From: Bacteroidales bacterium
GTDB taxonomy: Bacteria; Bacteroidota; Bacteroidia; Bacteroidales; UBA932
DNA length: 33,485 bases
Direction of reading: 5' to 3'
Assembly: GCA_016282145.1 (NCBI GenBank)
Contig: JAEEJZ010000011.1
Coordinates: 1 to 33,485 of the forward strand
The first letter of the stretch is position 1. Each line of letters starts with the position of its first letter. This document shows, piece by piece, positions 20,320-29,079 of the stretch. Both the position numbers and the translations under genes were made by a program. The notes below the pieces were generated by a model, which saw only the letters and a list, made by a program, of their open reading frames with translations, had not been told where the DNA came from and searched no databases.

Positions 20320-22863
20320 CTAGAAACGGAATTCCAGGCCGACGTTGACGACGAAGAGGTTGCGGGCCTTGACCATCTCCCCGTCGACTTCCTTTTCGCG
20401 ATGGGTGAGCCGCCAGAAGCAGTCCACCCGGAGGAGGCGGAAGATATTGCTGATGCCCGCGCCGATTTCCATATAAGGCATATTGCCCATCGTTCCCATC
20501 CCCTCGGGGAAGGAGAAGGGCGCATAGCCCGTGCGGCCGTTGTTCTCGTCCCGCAGGGAACCCCAGGCCATCTTGAAGGTAAACTCCTCGCGCAGATTGA
20601 GTTTCTTCACCCAGGGAATCTTCCCGAGGAAGAAGCCGTTGAAATTGTGGTTCCAGAACAGGGTGGCCCAGGTATCGGAGGCGAATTCAAAGAAATCCAT
20701 ACAGGAAAACGCACTCTTGTCCAGGATAAAGGTCCCGTTCCCCTCGTGCAGGTGCAGCAGCGGGTAGGGCACCTGTCCGATGATGATGCCGGTATTGATA
20801 TGGATCTTCGACATGCCGATGGGCGGGATGCGGAATTTCCAGTCCAGGGAAAGTTCCGGGCGGAAGAAGCCCACATCGTCCTTCCGGATGCCTGGAATAC
20901 CTCCGGTCAGGCACAGCGTCACCACCGGATATTTGGTATGCACGTAGGTCTTGATGAAATGCCCGCGGTTCACGGTCTCATCCTTGGAATAACGCAGCAT
21001 CAGGTGGGCCTCATTGGTGGCGATGGAGGACTGCCAGCGCTGGTCCTGGTGCCACAGCGGCACATAGGCGTTGGCATAAAATCGCTTCACATCCAGTCCC
21101 GCTTCAAAATTCCAGGAAGGATTGAACTCGTGCTCGTATTTCCCGGAGAAATGCATCACCGGCAGAAGCCGTTGCGCATTGCCCTTCCCGAAAATCGACG
21201 ACAGGATATTCTGGTCCGTGTAGGTGCTCGCTCCGCGGCCCAGCTGCAAAAGGTCATACTTGGCCTCGAAGGTGAATTTGCGGGTAGGCTCCTTGCTCAG
21301 CAGCAATTCATAACTGATTCCGCCCTTCACCTCGCGGTCCCGGAAACCGTAACCGACCCACCCGCCCAGGCGGTGCATCTTGCTGAAATCCTTGCTCGTA
21401 CGTACCCCCATCTGCAAGTGGACCCCTTCCAGATTATTAAAACTGATGATTTTGGCATAGGGGCCGATACCGATGGGCCCCTTCTCCCAATAGCCGTTGA
21501 TAATCGTATAGATGATGGAATACAGGTCCTTGTAGAGCGGGACATCCTTCACCTGCTCCACCATCTTGTAGATGTCTTTCTCCTTGTCCGTCAGTTCATA
21601 AGGACGGACGGTATCCCAGTATTCCTCATCCTTGTGGTTCGCCTCGCTGTCCACCTTCACCGGCCCGTCCGTGCCCTTATAGACCACTTCCGTCGTAAAG
21701 TCGGGATTCGAATATTCCAGTTGCCGCACCCCGAGGAAGGACATCATCTTGGAAGAGTCCCCGAGCGCGACGGAGAAATCGGCGTACAATTTATCCTTCT
21801 TATAAAACCAGGTGGAGTCCTCCAGACGGGTGTATTCCGCATCGATGACGATATCCCGCAGCCAGTTCACGTTCCCGCCCCGCATCATCTTGGCGTGGAT
21901 GGAACGCAGCGCAAAGTCCTCCGCATCCACAAGCATCTCTCCGTCAAAGGCCGGCGACGAAATGCCGCCCTTGGGATGATAGCGGATCTTGTAGGTCTTG
22001 CGGGCATCCACCTGCAGGGTATCGATGATAAAATAATTGTAAAACAGGAGACCTCCCGCCTGGATCGGCGAAGGGAACTCCACGTCGAAGGAATTGATAA
22101 AGGGATTATAGAAGTTGATTTTCAGGTGCATGCTGCCGGTGAACTGCGTAAGCAGGTTCGCATCCGGGTTGATGCCTGAAATCCGGTTCGCCAGGACGGT
22201 CTCCCCGTCCACATCGGGATTACTGGAATGGCTGCGCCGCGTCACCGTCTCGGAAATCATAACGGGAAGGTAGGGCACGCCGGAGACCGACGAGGTATCC
22301 ATATAATCGAACACGAAGCCGAACTCCCGCAGGAAGCGCTTGCTCTTGAGCCTTTCCTTCGCGTGCGTCAGGTCCAACTCCATCTTGTTATAGACATCGC
22401 AGGAATAGCGCGGGCGCATCTCCGGATTGTTCCGCGCCCGGTTGGCCTCGATACCCGCGAGCAGACGCTTGATCTTGCGGTTGTCCGCCTTCACGACGAT
22501 GCCCCTGATGCGGTTGTCCGAGGGAACCAGATTGAAGTTCACCTCGGTAAAGCCGCCCTGACGGACAGTCACTTCCTGACTCTCGTAGCCCAGCAGCTGG
22601 CAGCAGAGGATGGTCGCCGCCTTGTCCCGGGTCTCCAGATTATACTTACCCTCGTTATCGGAGGTCAGGCCGATGGTCGTATCCTTGAAAAACACCGCCG
22701 CAAAGGCAATCGGCTCCCCCGTCTGCGCATCCTTGACGATACCGCGCACCTTGGTCGTCTGCGCCGCTGCTGAAAGACAGCACAGAAAAACCAGCACCGA
22801 TATGAATATGTTTCGCTTCAGCCTTCTACATTTTTTTGATATATCCAGGAAAATATTCAGCAA
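20320..22863 (-). CDS. DUF5686-type outer-membrane protein with carboxypeptidase-like regulatory domain
   Basis: The 847-residue protein begins with a signal peptide (ISVLVFLCCLSAAAQ), then a carboxypeptidase-regulatory-like beta-sandwich (about 38-115; VRGIVKDAQTGEPIAFAAVF, then GKYNL). A long DUF5686 region follows and predicts a periplasmic part and a beta-barrel, ending in FRF as expected for a barrel's last strand. Proteins of this kind lie in the Bacteroidota outer membrane; their substrate is unknown. There is no ATG in frame: an in-frame TAA lies two codons upstream, so the start must be TTG 22861-22863 or another non-ATG codon. That TTG falls in the left arm of the structured repeat at 22849-22931. 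It converges with the phosphoesterase gene 3 nt away. Confidence 0.82.
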   Translation of the reverse strand: MLNIFLDISKKCRRLKRNIFISVLVFLCCLSAAAQTTKVRGIVKDAQTGEPIAFAAVFFKDTTIGLTSDNEGKYNLETRDKAATILCCQLLGYESQEVTVRQGGFTEVNFNLVPSDNRIRGIVVKADNRKIKRLLAGIEANRARNNPEMRPRYSCDVYNKMELDLTHAKERLKSKRFLREFGFVFDYMDTSSVSGVPYLPVMISETVTRRSHSSNPDVDGETVLANRISGINPDANLLTQFTGSMHLKINFYNPFINSFDVEFPSPIQAGGLLFYNYFIIDTLQVDARKTYKIRYHPKGGISSPAFDGEMLVDAEDFALRSIHAKMMRGGNVNWLRDIVIDAEYTRLEDSTWFYKKDKLYADFSVALGDSSKMMSFLGVRQLEYSNPDFTTEVVYKGTDGPVKVDSEANHKDEEYWDTVRPYELTDKEKDIYKMVEQVKDVPLYKDLYSIIYTIINGYWEKGPIGIGPYAKIISFNNLEGVHLQMGVRTSKDFSKMHRLGGWVGYGFRDREVKGGISYELLLSKEPTRKFTFEAKYDLLQLGRGASTYTDQNILSSIFGKGNAQRLLPVMHFSGKYEHEFNPSWNFEAGLDVKRFYANAYVPLWHQDQRWQSSIATNEAHLMLRYSKDETVNRGHFIKTYVHTKYPVVTLCLTGGIPGIRKDDVGFFRPELSLDWKFRIPPIGMSKIHINTGIIIGQVPYPLLHLHEGNGTFILDKSAFSCMDFFEFASDTWATLFWNHNFNGFFLGKIPWVKKLNLREEFTFKMAWGSLRDENNGRTGYAPFSFPEGMGTMGNMPYMEIGAGISNIFRLLRVDCFWRLTHREKEVDGEMVKARNLFVVNVGLEFRF

Positions 22864-22931
22864 GCGTTAGGGCGCATTTACCCGGATAGGGTCGCGAAGC
22901 GACAAGCGCCCGTTGCTTGCTGAATATTTTC
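22849..22931. repeat. Structured dispersed repeat, copy 2: 49-nt core inside different 17-bp arms
   Basis: Arms GAAAATATTCAGCAAGC (22849-22865) and its exact complement (22915-22931) enclose a 49-nt core at 22866-22914. The core differs from copy 1 (9417-9465) at five positions. Two pairs of differences preserve pairing: G/C for A/T in GGGCGC/GCGCCC (22870-22875 with 22906-22911), and C/G for T/A in TCGC-GAA-GCGA. The fifth lies in the hairpin loop. The arms share nothing with those of copy 1. The ispE stop codon lies in the core, and the downstream gene's first possible start lies in the left arm. Confidence 0.85.
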
Positions 22932-23687
22932 TCCCTTTATATCAAATAATCCAAACACCGCGGCACCGGAACCGGACATCGCCGCATACACGGCTCCGCG
23001 CGCATACATCTCGGCCTTGAGCGCCGCAATGCGCGGATGCGCGGGGAATACCGTCGCCTCAAAATCATTATACACGCAATCCTTCCAGGCAGCGACCGGC
23101 GACAAGAGCGCCTCGCGGAGCAGAAGCTTCGGGACCGTAGGCACGATGCCCGCATACGCCTCCCGCGTGCTCACCCGCTCTCCCTGGGGCATCTCCACGA
23201 CGATGCGATAGCCCGACAAGTCGATGGGAAAAGGCTCCAGCACCTCGCCGCGGCCGGTTCCTAACATCGGCGTACCATAGATAAAGAACGCACAGTCAGA
23301 ACCCAGCAGGGCCGCCCGCCGGGCCAGTGCGGCATCCGAAAGCCCCAGCGAAAACAAGCCGTTGAGCAGCTTCAGCGCGGCCGCGGCATCGGAAGAACCG
23401 CCGCCCAGCCCCGCTCCGACGGGAATATGCTTCTCCAGATAAATGCGTACCGGCGGAATCCCGAACTCGTCGTGCAACAACTGCCAGGCACGCACGGTCA
23501 GATCCTCCTCCACCGGCCAGTCCGCCCCGGGAATCTCCACTTGCAGGGCAGGCGCCTCCTCCAGCTCCAGCACATCGGAAAAAGCGTCGCAGGGCACGAA
23601 CAGGGTTTCCAGCTCGTGATACCCGTCCGGACGCTTCGCCTTCACCTGAAGGCCGATGTTGATCTTCGGGCCGGGGCAGATTTTCAT
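22878..23687 (-). CDS. ispE: 4-diphosphocytidyl-2-C-methyl-D-erythritol kinase
   Basis: IspE phosphorylates the 2-hydroxyl of CDP-methylerythritol in the MEP isoprenoid pathway. The 269-residue GHMP kinase has Lys8 in GPKINIGL, the phosphate loop PVGAGLGGGSSDAAA (89-103) and Asp131 in LLGSDCAFFI, the two expected catalytic residues, with MSGSGAAVFGLF near the end. The last 17 or so residues (ENIQQATGACRFATLSG) are read from the arm and core of the structured repeat and are not family sequence; the ancestral protein probably ended soon after GLFDI. Its ATG overlaps the sufD stop by 4 bp, and it is the last gene of the suf operon. The identity is certain. Confidence 0.95.
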   Translation of the reverse strand: MKICPGPKINIGLQVKAKRPDGYHELETLFVPCDAFSDVLELEEAPALQVEIPGADWPVEEDLTVRAWQLLHDEFGIPPVRIYLEKHIPVGAGLGGGSSDAAAALKLLNGLFSLGLSDAALARRAALLGSDCAFFIYGTPMLGTGRGEVLEPFPIDLSGYRIVVEMPQGERVSTREAYAGIVPTVPKLLLREALLSPVAAWKDCVYNDFEATVFPAHPRIAALKAEMYARGAVYAAMSGSGAAVFGLFDIKGENIQQATGACRFATLSG

Positions 23688-24274
23688 AAACGGGAAACTA
23701 CTTCGTTCACCAAAGACTCCGGCAGCCTTTCCAGCACCGGGGACAAAAACGATATCTTCTGCAGGCGGAGCGCCTCCTCGCGGGGAATCCCGCGGCTCTG
23801 CATATAAAACTGCTGCTGTGCGTCAAGCGATCCGACGGTAGCACCGTGCGAACACTCCACGTCATCGGCATAGATCTCCAGCTGCGGACGGCTCTCCACG
23901 CTCGCCGCGGCATCGAGCAGCAGGCTGTGGTTCTCCTGGAGGGCAACGGTCTTCTGCGCGCCGTGGGCCACATACACCCGGCCGTCGAAAAGGGCGCGGG
24001 CATTGCCGGAAGCCATCCCCTTGAACAATTGCCGGGAACGGCACTCCCCCGCCTCGTGCCGAAGGTTCAGCTTCAGCGAGAAGCGGTCATCCCCCTCACA
24101 GAGATACAGGCCGGCGACGTCTGCCTCACAGCCGCACTGCGCCAGCAGCACCTCCGTCTCCACCGGGACGGAAAGCCCCGGCAACTTCACGAAAGTCAGG
24201 CGCAGCGCTTCGCCCGGCAGCACCTCAAAGCGCGCCGGAACTTCATCCCTGCCTATGACAAACAATCTATCCAT
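23684..24274 (-). CDS. sufD: Fe-S assembly scaffold subunit SufD, short form
   Basis: SufD works with SufB and the ATPase SufC as the scaffold that builds Fe-S clusters. The 196-residue product has the SufBD beta-helix core and the diagnostic C-terminal stretch ECSHGATVGSLDAQQQFYMQ, then SRGIPREEALRLQ. Most SufD proteins are about 350-450 residues; this one lacks the N-terminal helical region and part of the beta helix. The start is set at ATG 24272-24274 (MDRLFVIGRD), which overlaps the sufC stop by 8 bp; a start nine codons further upstream is possible. The stop overlaps ispE by 4 bp. The reading frame is intact, so the shortness is not a frameshift. Confidence 0.85.
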   Translation of the reverse strand: MDRLFVIGRDEVPARFEVLPGEALRLTFVKLPGLSVPVETEVLLAQCGCEADVAGLYLCEGDDRFSLKLNLRHEAGECRSRQLFKGMASGNARALFDGRVYVAHGAQKTVALQENHSLLLDAAASVESRPQLEIYADDVECSHGATVGSLDAQQQFYMQSRGIPREEALRLQKISFLSPVLERLPESLVNEVVSRL

Positions 24275-25016
24275 CCAGTCCTTCGTATCCCTGCCGGTCA
24301 ATCTGCTCCACCAGGGAGCGGTCTCCCGTCTTGACGATGCGGCCGTCCTTGAGCACGTGCACTACATCGGGCACGATATAGTCCAGCAGACGCTTGTAAT
24401 GCGTAATCACGATGGCCGATTTTTCCGGCGAACGAAGGGCGTTCACCCCGGAGGCCACAATCTTCAGCGCGTCCACATCCAGACCGCTGTCCGTTTCGTC
24501 GAGGATGGCGAACTGCGGATCCAGCATCGCCATCTGGAAAATCTCATTGCGTTTCTTCTCCCCGCCGGAGAAGCCTTCGTTCACGGCACGGGAGGCAAAA
24601 TCCGGCTTCATCCCCACAAAGGCCATCTTCTCCTTGAGCAGACGCAAAAATTCCGCCGGCTTGAGTTCCTCCAGCCCGGAAGCACGCCGCCTGGCGTTTA
24701 CCGCCGCCTTCATGAATGCGGTGATGGATACCCCGGGAATCTCCACGGGGTACTGGAAAGAAAGAAAGATGCCCGCCCAGGCACGCTCTTCGGGTTGCAT
24801 GGCAAGCAGGTCGCGTCCGTCATACAGGATGCTGCCCTGCGTCACCACGAGGTCCGGACGGCCCGTAAGCACGGCGCTGAGCGTCGATTTCCCGGCCCCG
24901 TTCGGTCCCATCACGGCATGCACCTCTCCGCGGCGGATGACCAGGTCTATCCCCTTCAGGATCTCCTTATCGCCCACCGAAGCGTGCAGGTTTCGTATTT
25001 CAAGCAAATTATCCAT
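24267..25016 (-). CDS. sufC: Fe-S assembly ATPase SufC
   Basis: The 249-residue ABC-type ATPase powers the SufBCD scaffold in the cytoplasm. The Walker A motif is GPNGAGKS (37-44), the signature region is FSGGEKKRNEIFQMA, where SGGEKKR is typical of SufC, and Walker B is FAILDETDSGLDVDAL with the expected switch histidine in ITHYKRLLDYI. There are no membrane segments. It overlaps pnuC upstream by 8 bp and sufD downstream by 8 bp, so it is clearly part of the operon. The start at ATG 25014-25016 gives the normal SufC N-terminus. The identity is certain. Confidence 0.97.
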   Translation of the reverse strand: MDNLLEIRNLHASVGDKEILKGIDLVIRRGEVHAVMGPNGAGKSTLSAVLTGRPDLVVTQGSILYDGRDLLAMQPEERAWAGIFLSFQYPVEIPGVSITAFMKAAVNARRRASGLEELKPAEFLRLLKEKMAFVGMKPDFASRAVNEGFSGGEKKRNEIFQMAMLDPQFAILDETDSGLDVDALKIVASGVNALRSPEKSAIVITHYKRLLDYIVPDVVHVLKDGRIVKTGDRSLVEQIDRQGYEGLDG

Positions 25017-25599
25017 TGTTCTTATAACGTTTCATCCAGGAATACAGGGACCAGCAGCCGTTGATCAGGTACAGGCCGCTGACGATGGTCATAAATGGAT
25101 TGCCGACACTGCTGTGCAGCGCAATCTGTGTGATATTGACCATCAGCCACGCCATCCAGCAGTCCCATTTCTTGAGTGCCGACAGCAACTGCGCCGTCAG
25201 GATCAGCATCGTGACCACCGCATCGAGGTAAGGATGGGGATCAGCGGGGAACAGACGGTCCAGGGCCAGCCCCCAGAGAAAGGCCAGCACAAGCACCGAA
25301 ACCACGCAGAGCGCACGCTCCCACCAGTTCAGCATACTGACTTTGAGCGCCGATGCATCCTCCGCACTGCGCTCCCCTTCCCGGGGATGCGTCCAGCGAT
25401 AATGCCCCAGGATATTGATGCCCAGCGATATCGGCTGCAGCAGCAGATTCGCGTACAGGTTCCGGTTCCAGAACAGCAGGAAGAGGGCCACCGTATAAAG
25501 GTATCCCACCCAAAAATTGTATTTGGAAGCGCGTCCCGCCAGGAACACGCAGGTCAGCCCCAAGACCGAGGCGCTGAGATCCAATACCCAGGCTGTCAT
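25009..25599 (-). CDS. pnuC: Nicotinamide riboside transporter PnuC
   Basis: The 196-residue membrane protein matches PnuC, a facilitator of nicotinamide riboside or related vitamin uptake. It has about six to seven hydrophobic segments, with the family motifs [19 protein letters not shown] (about 26-44), [20 protein letters not shown] and RWTHP (about 48-72), and [17 protein letters not shown] in the second half. It lies between sufB and sufC and overlaps both (4 bp and 8 bp), so it is cotranscribed and translationally coupled with the Fe-S assembly genes. No riboswitch is visible. The vitamin could be another one (for example thiamine or riboflavin in PnuT/PnuX); the sequence does not decide. 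Confidence 0.9.
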   Translation of the reverse strand: MTAWVLDLSASVLGLTCVFLAGRASKYNFWVGYLYTVALFLLFWNRNLYANLLLQPISLGINILGHYRWTHPREGERSAEDASALKVSMLNWWERALCVVSVLVLAFLWGLALDRLFPADPHPYLDAVVTMLILTAQLLSALKKWDCWMAWLMVNITQIALHSSVGNPFMTIVSGLYLINGCWSLYSWMKRYKNNG

Positions 25600-27059
25600 C
25601 CGATTGCCCCCTCCAAGGACAGGGAAAGTAGTTTTTGTGCCTCCACGGCGAATTCCATCGGCAGCCGCTGCAGCACTTCGCGGGCATAACCGCCCACGAT
25701 AAGCGCCACCGCATCCTCCGGCGGAATCCCGCGCTGATTACAGTAGAAAAGTTGCTGTTCGCTGATTTTCGAGGTCGTCGCCTCGTGCTCCACCGTCGCC
25801 GCGGGATTGGCGCTCCGGATGACCGGGAAAGTATGCGCACCGCAGTCGGAACCGATGAGCAGGCTGTCGCACTGCGAATAGTTCCTGGCCCCTTCGGCCC
25901 CCGCCCCGATATGCACCAGCCCCCGGTAACTGTTCTGGCTGTGACCGGAAGAGATGCCCTTGCTGATGATGCGGCTGCGGGTATTGCGGCCCAAATGGAT
26001 CATCTTCGTGCCGGTATCGGCCTGCTGGTAGTGGCCAGTCATGGCCACCGAATAGAATTCGGAAGACGAATTGTCCCCTTTGAGGATGGTGGAAGGGTAT
26101 TTCCAGGTGATGGCCGAACCGGTTTCCACCTGCGTCCAGCTGAGGTGGCTGCCCTCGCCGCGGCAGATGCCGCGCTTGGTGACGAGGTTCAGGATGCCTC
26201 CGCGGCCCTGCGCATCGCCGGGATACCAGTTCTGTACCGTCGAATAGCGCACATCGGCGTCCTTCTCGACGATGATCTCCACGACCGCTGCGTGCAACTG
26301 GTGTTCATCCCGCATCGGCGCGGTGCAGCCTTCCATATAACTGAGGCTGGAAGCTTCGTCCGCGATGATGAGCGTACGCTCGAACTGCCCGGTGCCGCTG
26401 GCGTTGATGCGGAAATAACTGGACAGGTCCATCGGACACTTCACCCCCTTGGGGATGTAGCAGAAGGAACCGTCGGAAAAGACGGCGGAATTGAGCGCCG
26501 CGTAGAAATTGTCCCCGGCGGGAACGACGCTCGCAAGGTAGCGGCGCACCAGGTCGGGATGCTCGCGCACGGCTTCGGAAAAGGAGCAGAAGATAATCCC
26601 CTTCTCGGAGAGCGTCTTGCGGAAGGTCGTCGCCACGGACACGGAATCGAAGACCGCATCCACCGCCACGTTGCTCTTGGGTTTGACCCCCGCGAGCACT
26701 TCGCGCTCGTGCAGCGGAATCCCGAGTTTGTCGAAGGTCTCCATCAGCGCGGGATCGATCTCCGTAGGACGGTCTTCGTCCCGCTTGGGCGCGGCGTAAT
26801 AGATAATCTCCTGGAAATCAATCTCCGGCAACTCGAGATGGCCCCAGGTGGGGGGCGTCATCTTCTGCCATCTGCGGAAGGCGTCCAGGCGGAAGTCCAG
26901 CAGCCACTGGGGCTCTCCCTTGCGCGCGGAAATGGTACGGATGATCTCCTCACTCAGGCCCTTGGGGACGAAATCCTGCTCGACCTGCGTGACGAAACCT
27001 TCCTTGTAGTCGCTTCCCGCCGCTGTTCCGACAGGAATGTCATTTTTCGCGCTTTGCAT
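25596..27059 (-). CDS. sufB: Fe-S assembly scaffold subunit SufB
   Basis: The 487-residue scaffold has the full SufB pattern. [20 protein letters not shown] is near the N-terminus, then [40 protein letters not shown] and [10 protein letters not shown]. The beta-helix core has [16 protein letters not shown] and [20 protein letters not shown] (about 400-419), which includes the conserved Cys residues for cluster assembly. It ends with [20 protein letters not shown]. With SufC and SufD it forms the cluster-building complex in the cytoplasm. It is the first gene of a five-gene operon read leftwards; the promoter box TATCTTTG (complement of 27070-27077) lies just upstream. No SufS, SufE or SufU gene is in the window. 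Confidence 0.97.
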   Translation of the reverse strand: MQSAKNDIPVGTAAGSDYKEGFVTQVEQDFVPKGLSEEIIRTISARKGEPQWLLDFRLDAFRRWQKMTPPTWGHLELPEIDFQEIIYYAAPKRDEDRPTEIDPALMETFDKLGIPLHEREVLAGVKPKSNVAVDAVFDSVSVATTFRKTLSEKGIIFCSFSEAVREHPDLVRRYLASVVPAGDNFYAALNSAVFSDGSFCYIPKGVKCPMDLSSYFRINASGTGQFERTLIIADEASSLSYMEGCTAPMRDEHQLHAAVVEIIVEKDADVRYSTVQNWYPGDAQGRGGILNLVTKRGICRGEGSHLSWTQVETGSAITWKYPSTILKGDNSSSEFYSVAMTGHYQQADTGTKMIHLGRNTRSRIISKGISSGHSQNSYRGLVHIGAGAEGARNYSQCDSLLIGSDCGAHTFPVIRSANPAATVEHEATTSKISEQQLFYCNQRGIPPEDAVALIVGGYAREVLQRLPMEFAVEAQKLLSLSLEGAIG

Positions 27060-27069
27060 CGTAAGACGA

Positions 27070-27110
27070 CAAAGATACGAAATGTTTTTCAGAGAAAAGT
27101 GTTACATTTG
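27070..27110. promoter_or_regulatory. Divergent promoters for sufB and the phosphoesterase gene
   Basis: On the minus strand TATCTTTG (27070-27077) lies 10 nt before the sufB ATG. On the plus strand TACATTTG (27103-27110) lies about 22 nt before ATG 27133, with a T-rich stretch (27085-27089) in place of the -33 box. Both fit the Bacteroidota -7 element. Confidence 0.6.
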
Positions 27111-27132
27111 TCTCAACAAAGCGATTTACATA

Positions 27133-28155
27133 ATGAAGCGATTTTTTGTTCTTTTGGCATTACTTACCCTTCCTGCTGCTTTCAACAGTGACGCTTGCGG
27201 AGCGGACCGGCCGCGGGTGGCCGGCGAACTGCATTACCGGCAGGACGGGAAATTCAAGATCCTCCAGTTGACGGATACGCATTACATCCTGGGCGACCCG
27301 CGCAGTGAACGGGCGCTGAACAATGTCATCGAGATGCTGGACGAGGAAAAACCGGACTTCGTCATCCATACGGGCGATATCGTCTTCGGAAAGCCGGCGG
27401 AAGCCTCTGCCCGGACCCTTCTGCAGCCCATCATAGACAGGAAAATCCCCTTTGCCGTAGCGCTCGGCAACCACGACAGCGACTTCGACCTGACCCGGGA
27501 AGAGATGCACAAGCTGATCCGTTCCCTTCCCGGCTGCGTCAACCTGGCCGAAGACAACATCCTCACGCTCTCCGGTCCGGAAGGACTGGAGCGCATCTTT
27601 TACCTTTTTGACAGCGGTAACCGCGATTATCCCGCAGGCATCAAGAGCTGGGGCTACATCCACGCGGACCAGATTGCCTGGTACCGCAAGGCCAGCGCCT
27701 ACTTTACGGAGCGCAATGCCGGGAAACCGGTACCCGCCCTCTCGTTCTTCCATATTCCCGTCCCGGAGTATCGGGACGCGCTGCACGACGACGGGAAGAA
27801 CAGGCGCTTTATCGTAGGGAATGTCGGAGAAGAACCGGCGGTCCCCAAATTCAATTCCGGCCTGTTCCTGGCCATGCGCGAGATGGGCGACGTCCAGGGC
27901 ATCGTGACCGGCCACGACCACAACAACGACTATGTCCTGATGTGGCAGGGATTTTTCTTAATCTACGGCCGTTACGGCGGCTGCGATACGGTCTATAACG
28001 AACTCAAGCCCAGCGGTGCCCGCGTCTTCGAATTCACTGCCGGTGACGAAGGCTTCTGCACCTGGGTCCGTCTGATGGGCGGCAAGGTGGAGCAGGAACT
28101 TTACCTCAAGCCGGGGATGAAGAACCTGAGTTCTCCCATTCCGTCGGCAGACTAA
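27133..28155 (+). CDS. Secreted calcineurin-like metallophosphoesterase
   Basis: The 340-residue protein has a signal peptide (MKRFFVLLALLTLPAAFNSD) and then the five metallophosphoesterase blocks in order: LQLTDTHY (Asp48, His50), IHTGDIVFG (Gly81-Asp82), ALGNHDSDFD (Asn113-His114-Asp115), SFFHIPVPEY and VTGHDHNNDY. These supply the ligands of the two-metal centre. It would hydrolyse a phosphomonoester or phosphodiester in the periplasm or at the surface; the substrate is unknown. The second phosphoesterase in the window, after feoB, belongs to another subgroup with an Fn3-like domain. It has its own promoter, and the next gene follows after 6 nt. The fold is certain, the substrate is not. 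Confidence 0.9.
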   Translation: MKRFFVLLALLTLPAAFNSDACGADRPRVAGELHYRQDGKFKILQLTDTHYILGDPRSERALNNVIEMLDEEKPDFVIHTGDIVFGKPAEASARTLLQPIIDRKIPFAVALGNHDSDFDLTREEMHKLIRSLPGCVNLAEDNILTLSGPEGLERIFYLFDSGNRDYPAGIKSWGYIHADQIAWYRKASAYFTERNAGKPVPALSFFHIPVPEYRDALHDDGKNRRFIVGNVGEEPAVPKFNSGLFLAMREMGDVQGIVTGHDHNNDYVLMWQGFFLIYGRYGGCDTVYNELKPSGARVFEFTAGDEGFCTWVRLMGGKVEQELYLKPGMKNLSSPIPSAD

Positions 28156-28161
28156 ATCCTT

Positions 28162-29079
28162 ATGGTCTATTCGGTCATCGGAACAGGGGGTGTGGGCGGC
28201 TATTACGGCGCCAGCCTCGCCCGGGCGGGAAAGGAGGTCCACTTCCTTTTCCACAAGGACTATGCATACGTCCGCGAGCACGGACTGCAGGTAAATTCCT
28301 GGCGGGGAAACTTCCGGCTCGATGCCCCCAATGCCTACGCCAGCACTTCCGATATGCCCCGCAGCGATGTCGTCATCGTCGCACTGAAATCCGTCAACAA
28401 CCCTTTGCTGCGGGAACTGCTGCCGCCGCTGCTGAAGAGCGATACGCTCGTGGTGCTGATTGAAAACGGCATCGGCGTGGAAGCGCAGGTACAGGCGATG
28501 TTCCCGGAACTGCGGCTGGCGGCGGGACTGGCCTTCATCTGCAGCGCCAAGACCCGGCCCGGCATCATCGACCACCAGGACCTCGGGCACATCAGCATCG
28601 CCGCCTATACGGAAGGAGCGCAGGAGCGCGCCGAAGCGGTGGTGCGCGATTTCGTCGATGCGGGCATCCGGGCCGTCAGCGCCGAATACCTCGAAGCGCG
28701 CTGGAAAAAGCAGGTCTGGAATATGCCCTTCAACGGGATGACGGTCGCGCTGAACACTTCGACGGACGCACTGCTCGCCCATCCGGCCACCGCCGCCCTG
28801 ATCCGGGAGCAGATGCTGGAGGTCATCGCCGCCGCCCGCGCACTGGGCGTGGAGCGCATCGACGAAAGTTTTGCGGACAAAATGCTGGAAATGACGCTGT
28901 CGATGAAGCCCTATGCCCCCAGCATGAAGCTCGATCACGACTTCGGCAGGCCGATGGAAATCGGTGCCATCTATACGGAAGCCCTGCGGCAGGCCCGGGA
29001 AGCCGGGTGCCCGATGCACAAACTCGAAATGCTGGAAGCGGAGCTGCGGTTTATCGAAGCTAATCGAACATCTCCATAA
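28162..29079 (+). CDS. panE: 2-dehydropantoate 2-reductase (PanE/ApbA family)
   Basis: The 305-residue protein has the ApbA plan: an NADPH-binding Rossmann motif GTGGVGGYYG (7-16) right at the N-terminus, VALKSVNNPLL and LIENGIGVEAQV of the first domain, and the helical C-terminal domain with WKKQVWNMPFNGMTVAL, where the lysine and asparagine of the catalytic site lie, followed by PYAPSMKLDHDFGRPMEI. PanE converts ketopantoate to pantoate for CoA synthesis. The family also includes reductases of other 2-keto acids, so the pathway role is likely rather than proven. It lies 6 nt after the phosphoesterase gene, and its 3' end overlaps the aroD-aroA fusion by 20 bp on the opposite strand. Confidence 0.85.
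   Translation: MVYSVIGTGGVGGYYGASLARAGKEVHFLFHKDYAYVREHGLQVNSWRGNFRLDAPNAYASTSDMPRSDVVIVALKSVNNPLLRELLPPLLKSDTLVVLIENGIGVEAQVQAMFPELRLAAGLAFICSAKTRPGIIDHQDLGHISIAAYTEGAQERAEAVVRDFVDAGIRAVSAEYLEARWKKQVWNMPFNGMTVALNTSTDALLAHPATAALIREQMLEVIAAARALGVERIDESFADKMLEMTLSMKPYAPSMKLDHDFGRPMEIGAIYTEALRQAREAGCPMHKLEMLEAELRFIEANRTSP

Noticed and set aside
22829..22836. An ATG within the A-rich run upstream of the DUF5686 signal peptide
   Set aside because: It is out of frame and followed immediately by TAG.
25635..27191. A 518-codon plus-strand frame opposite sufB
   Set aside because: It is an antisense shadow; SufB on the minus strand is unmistakable.
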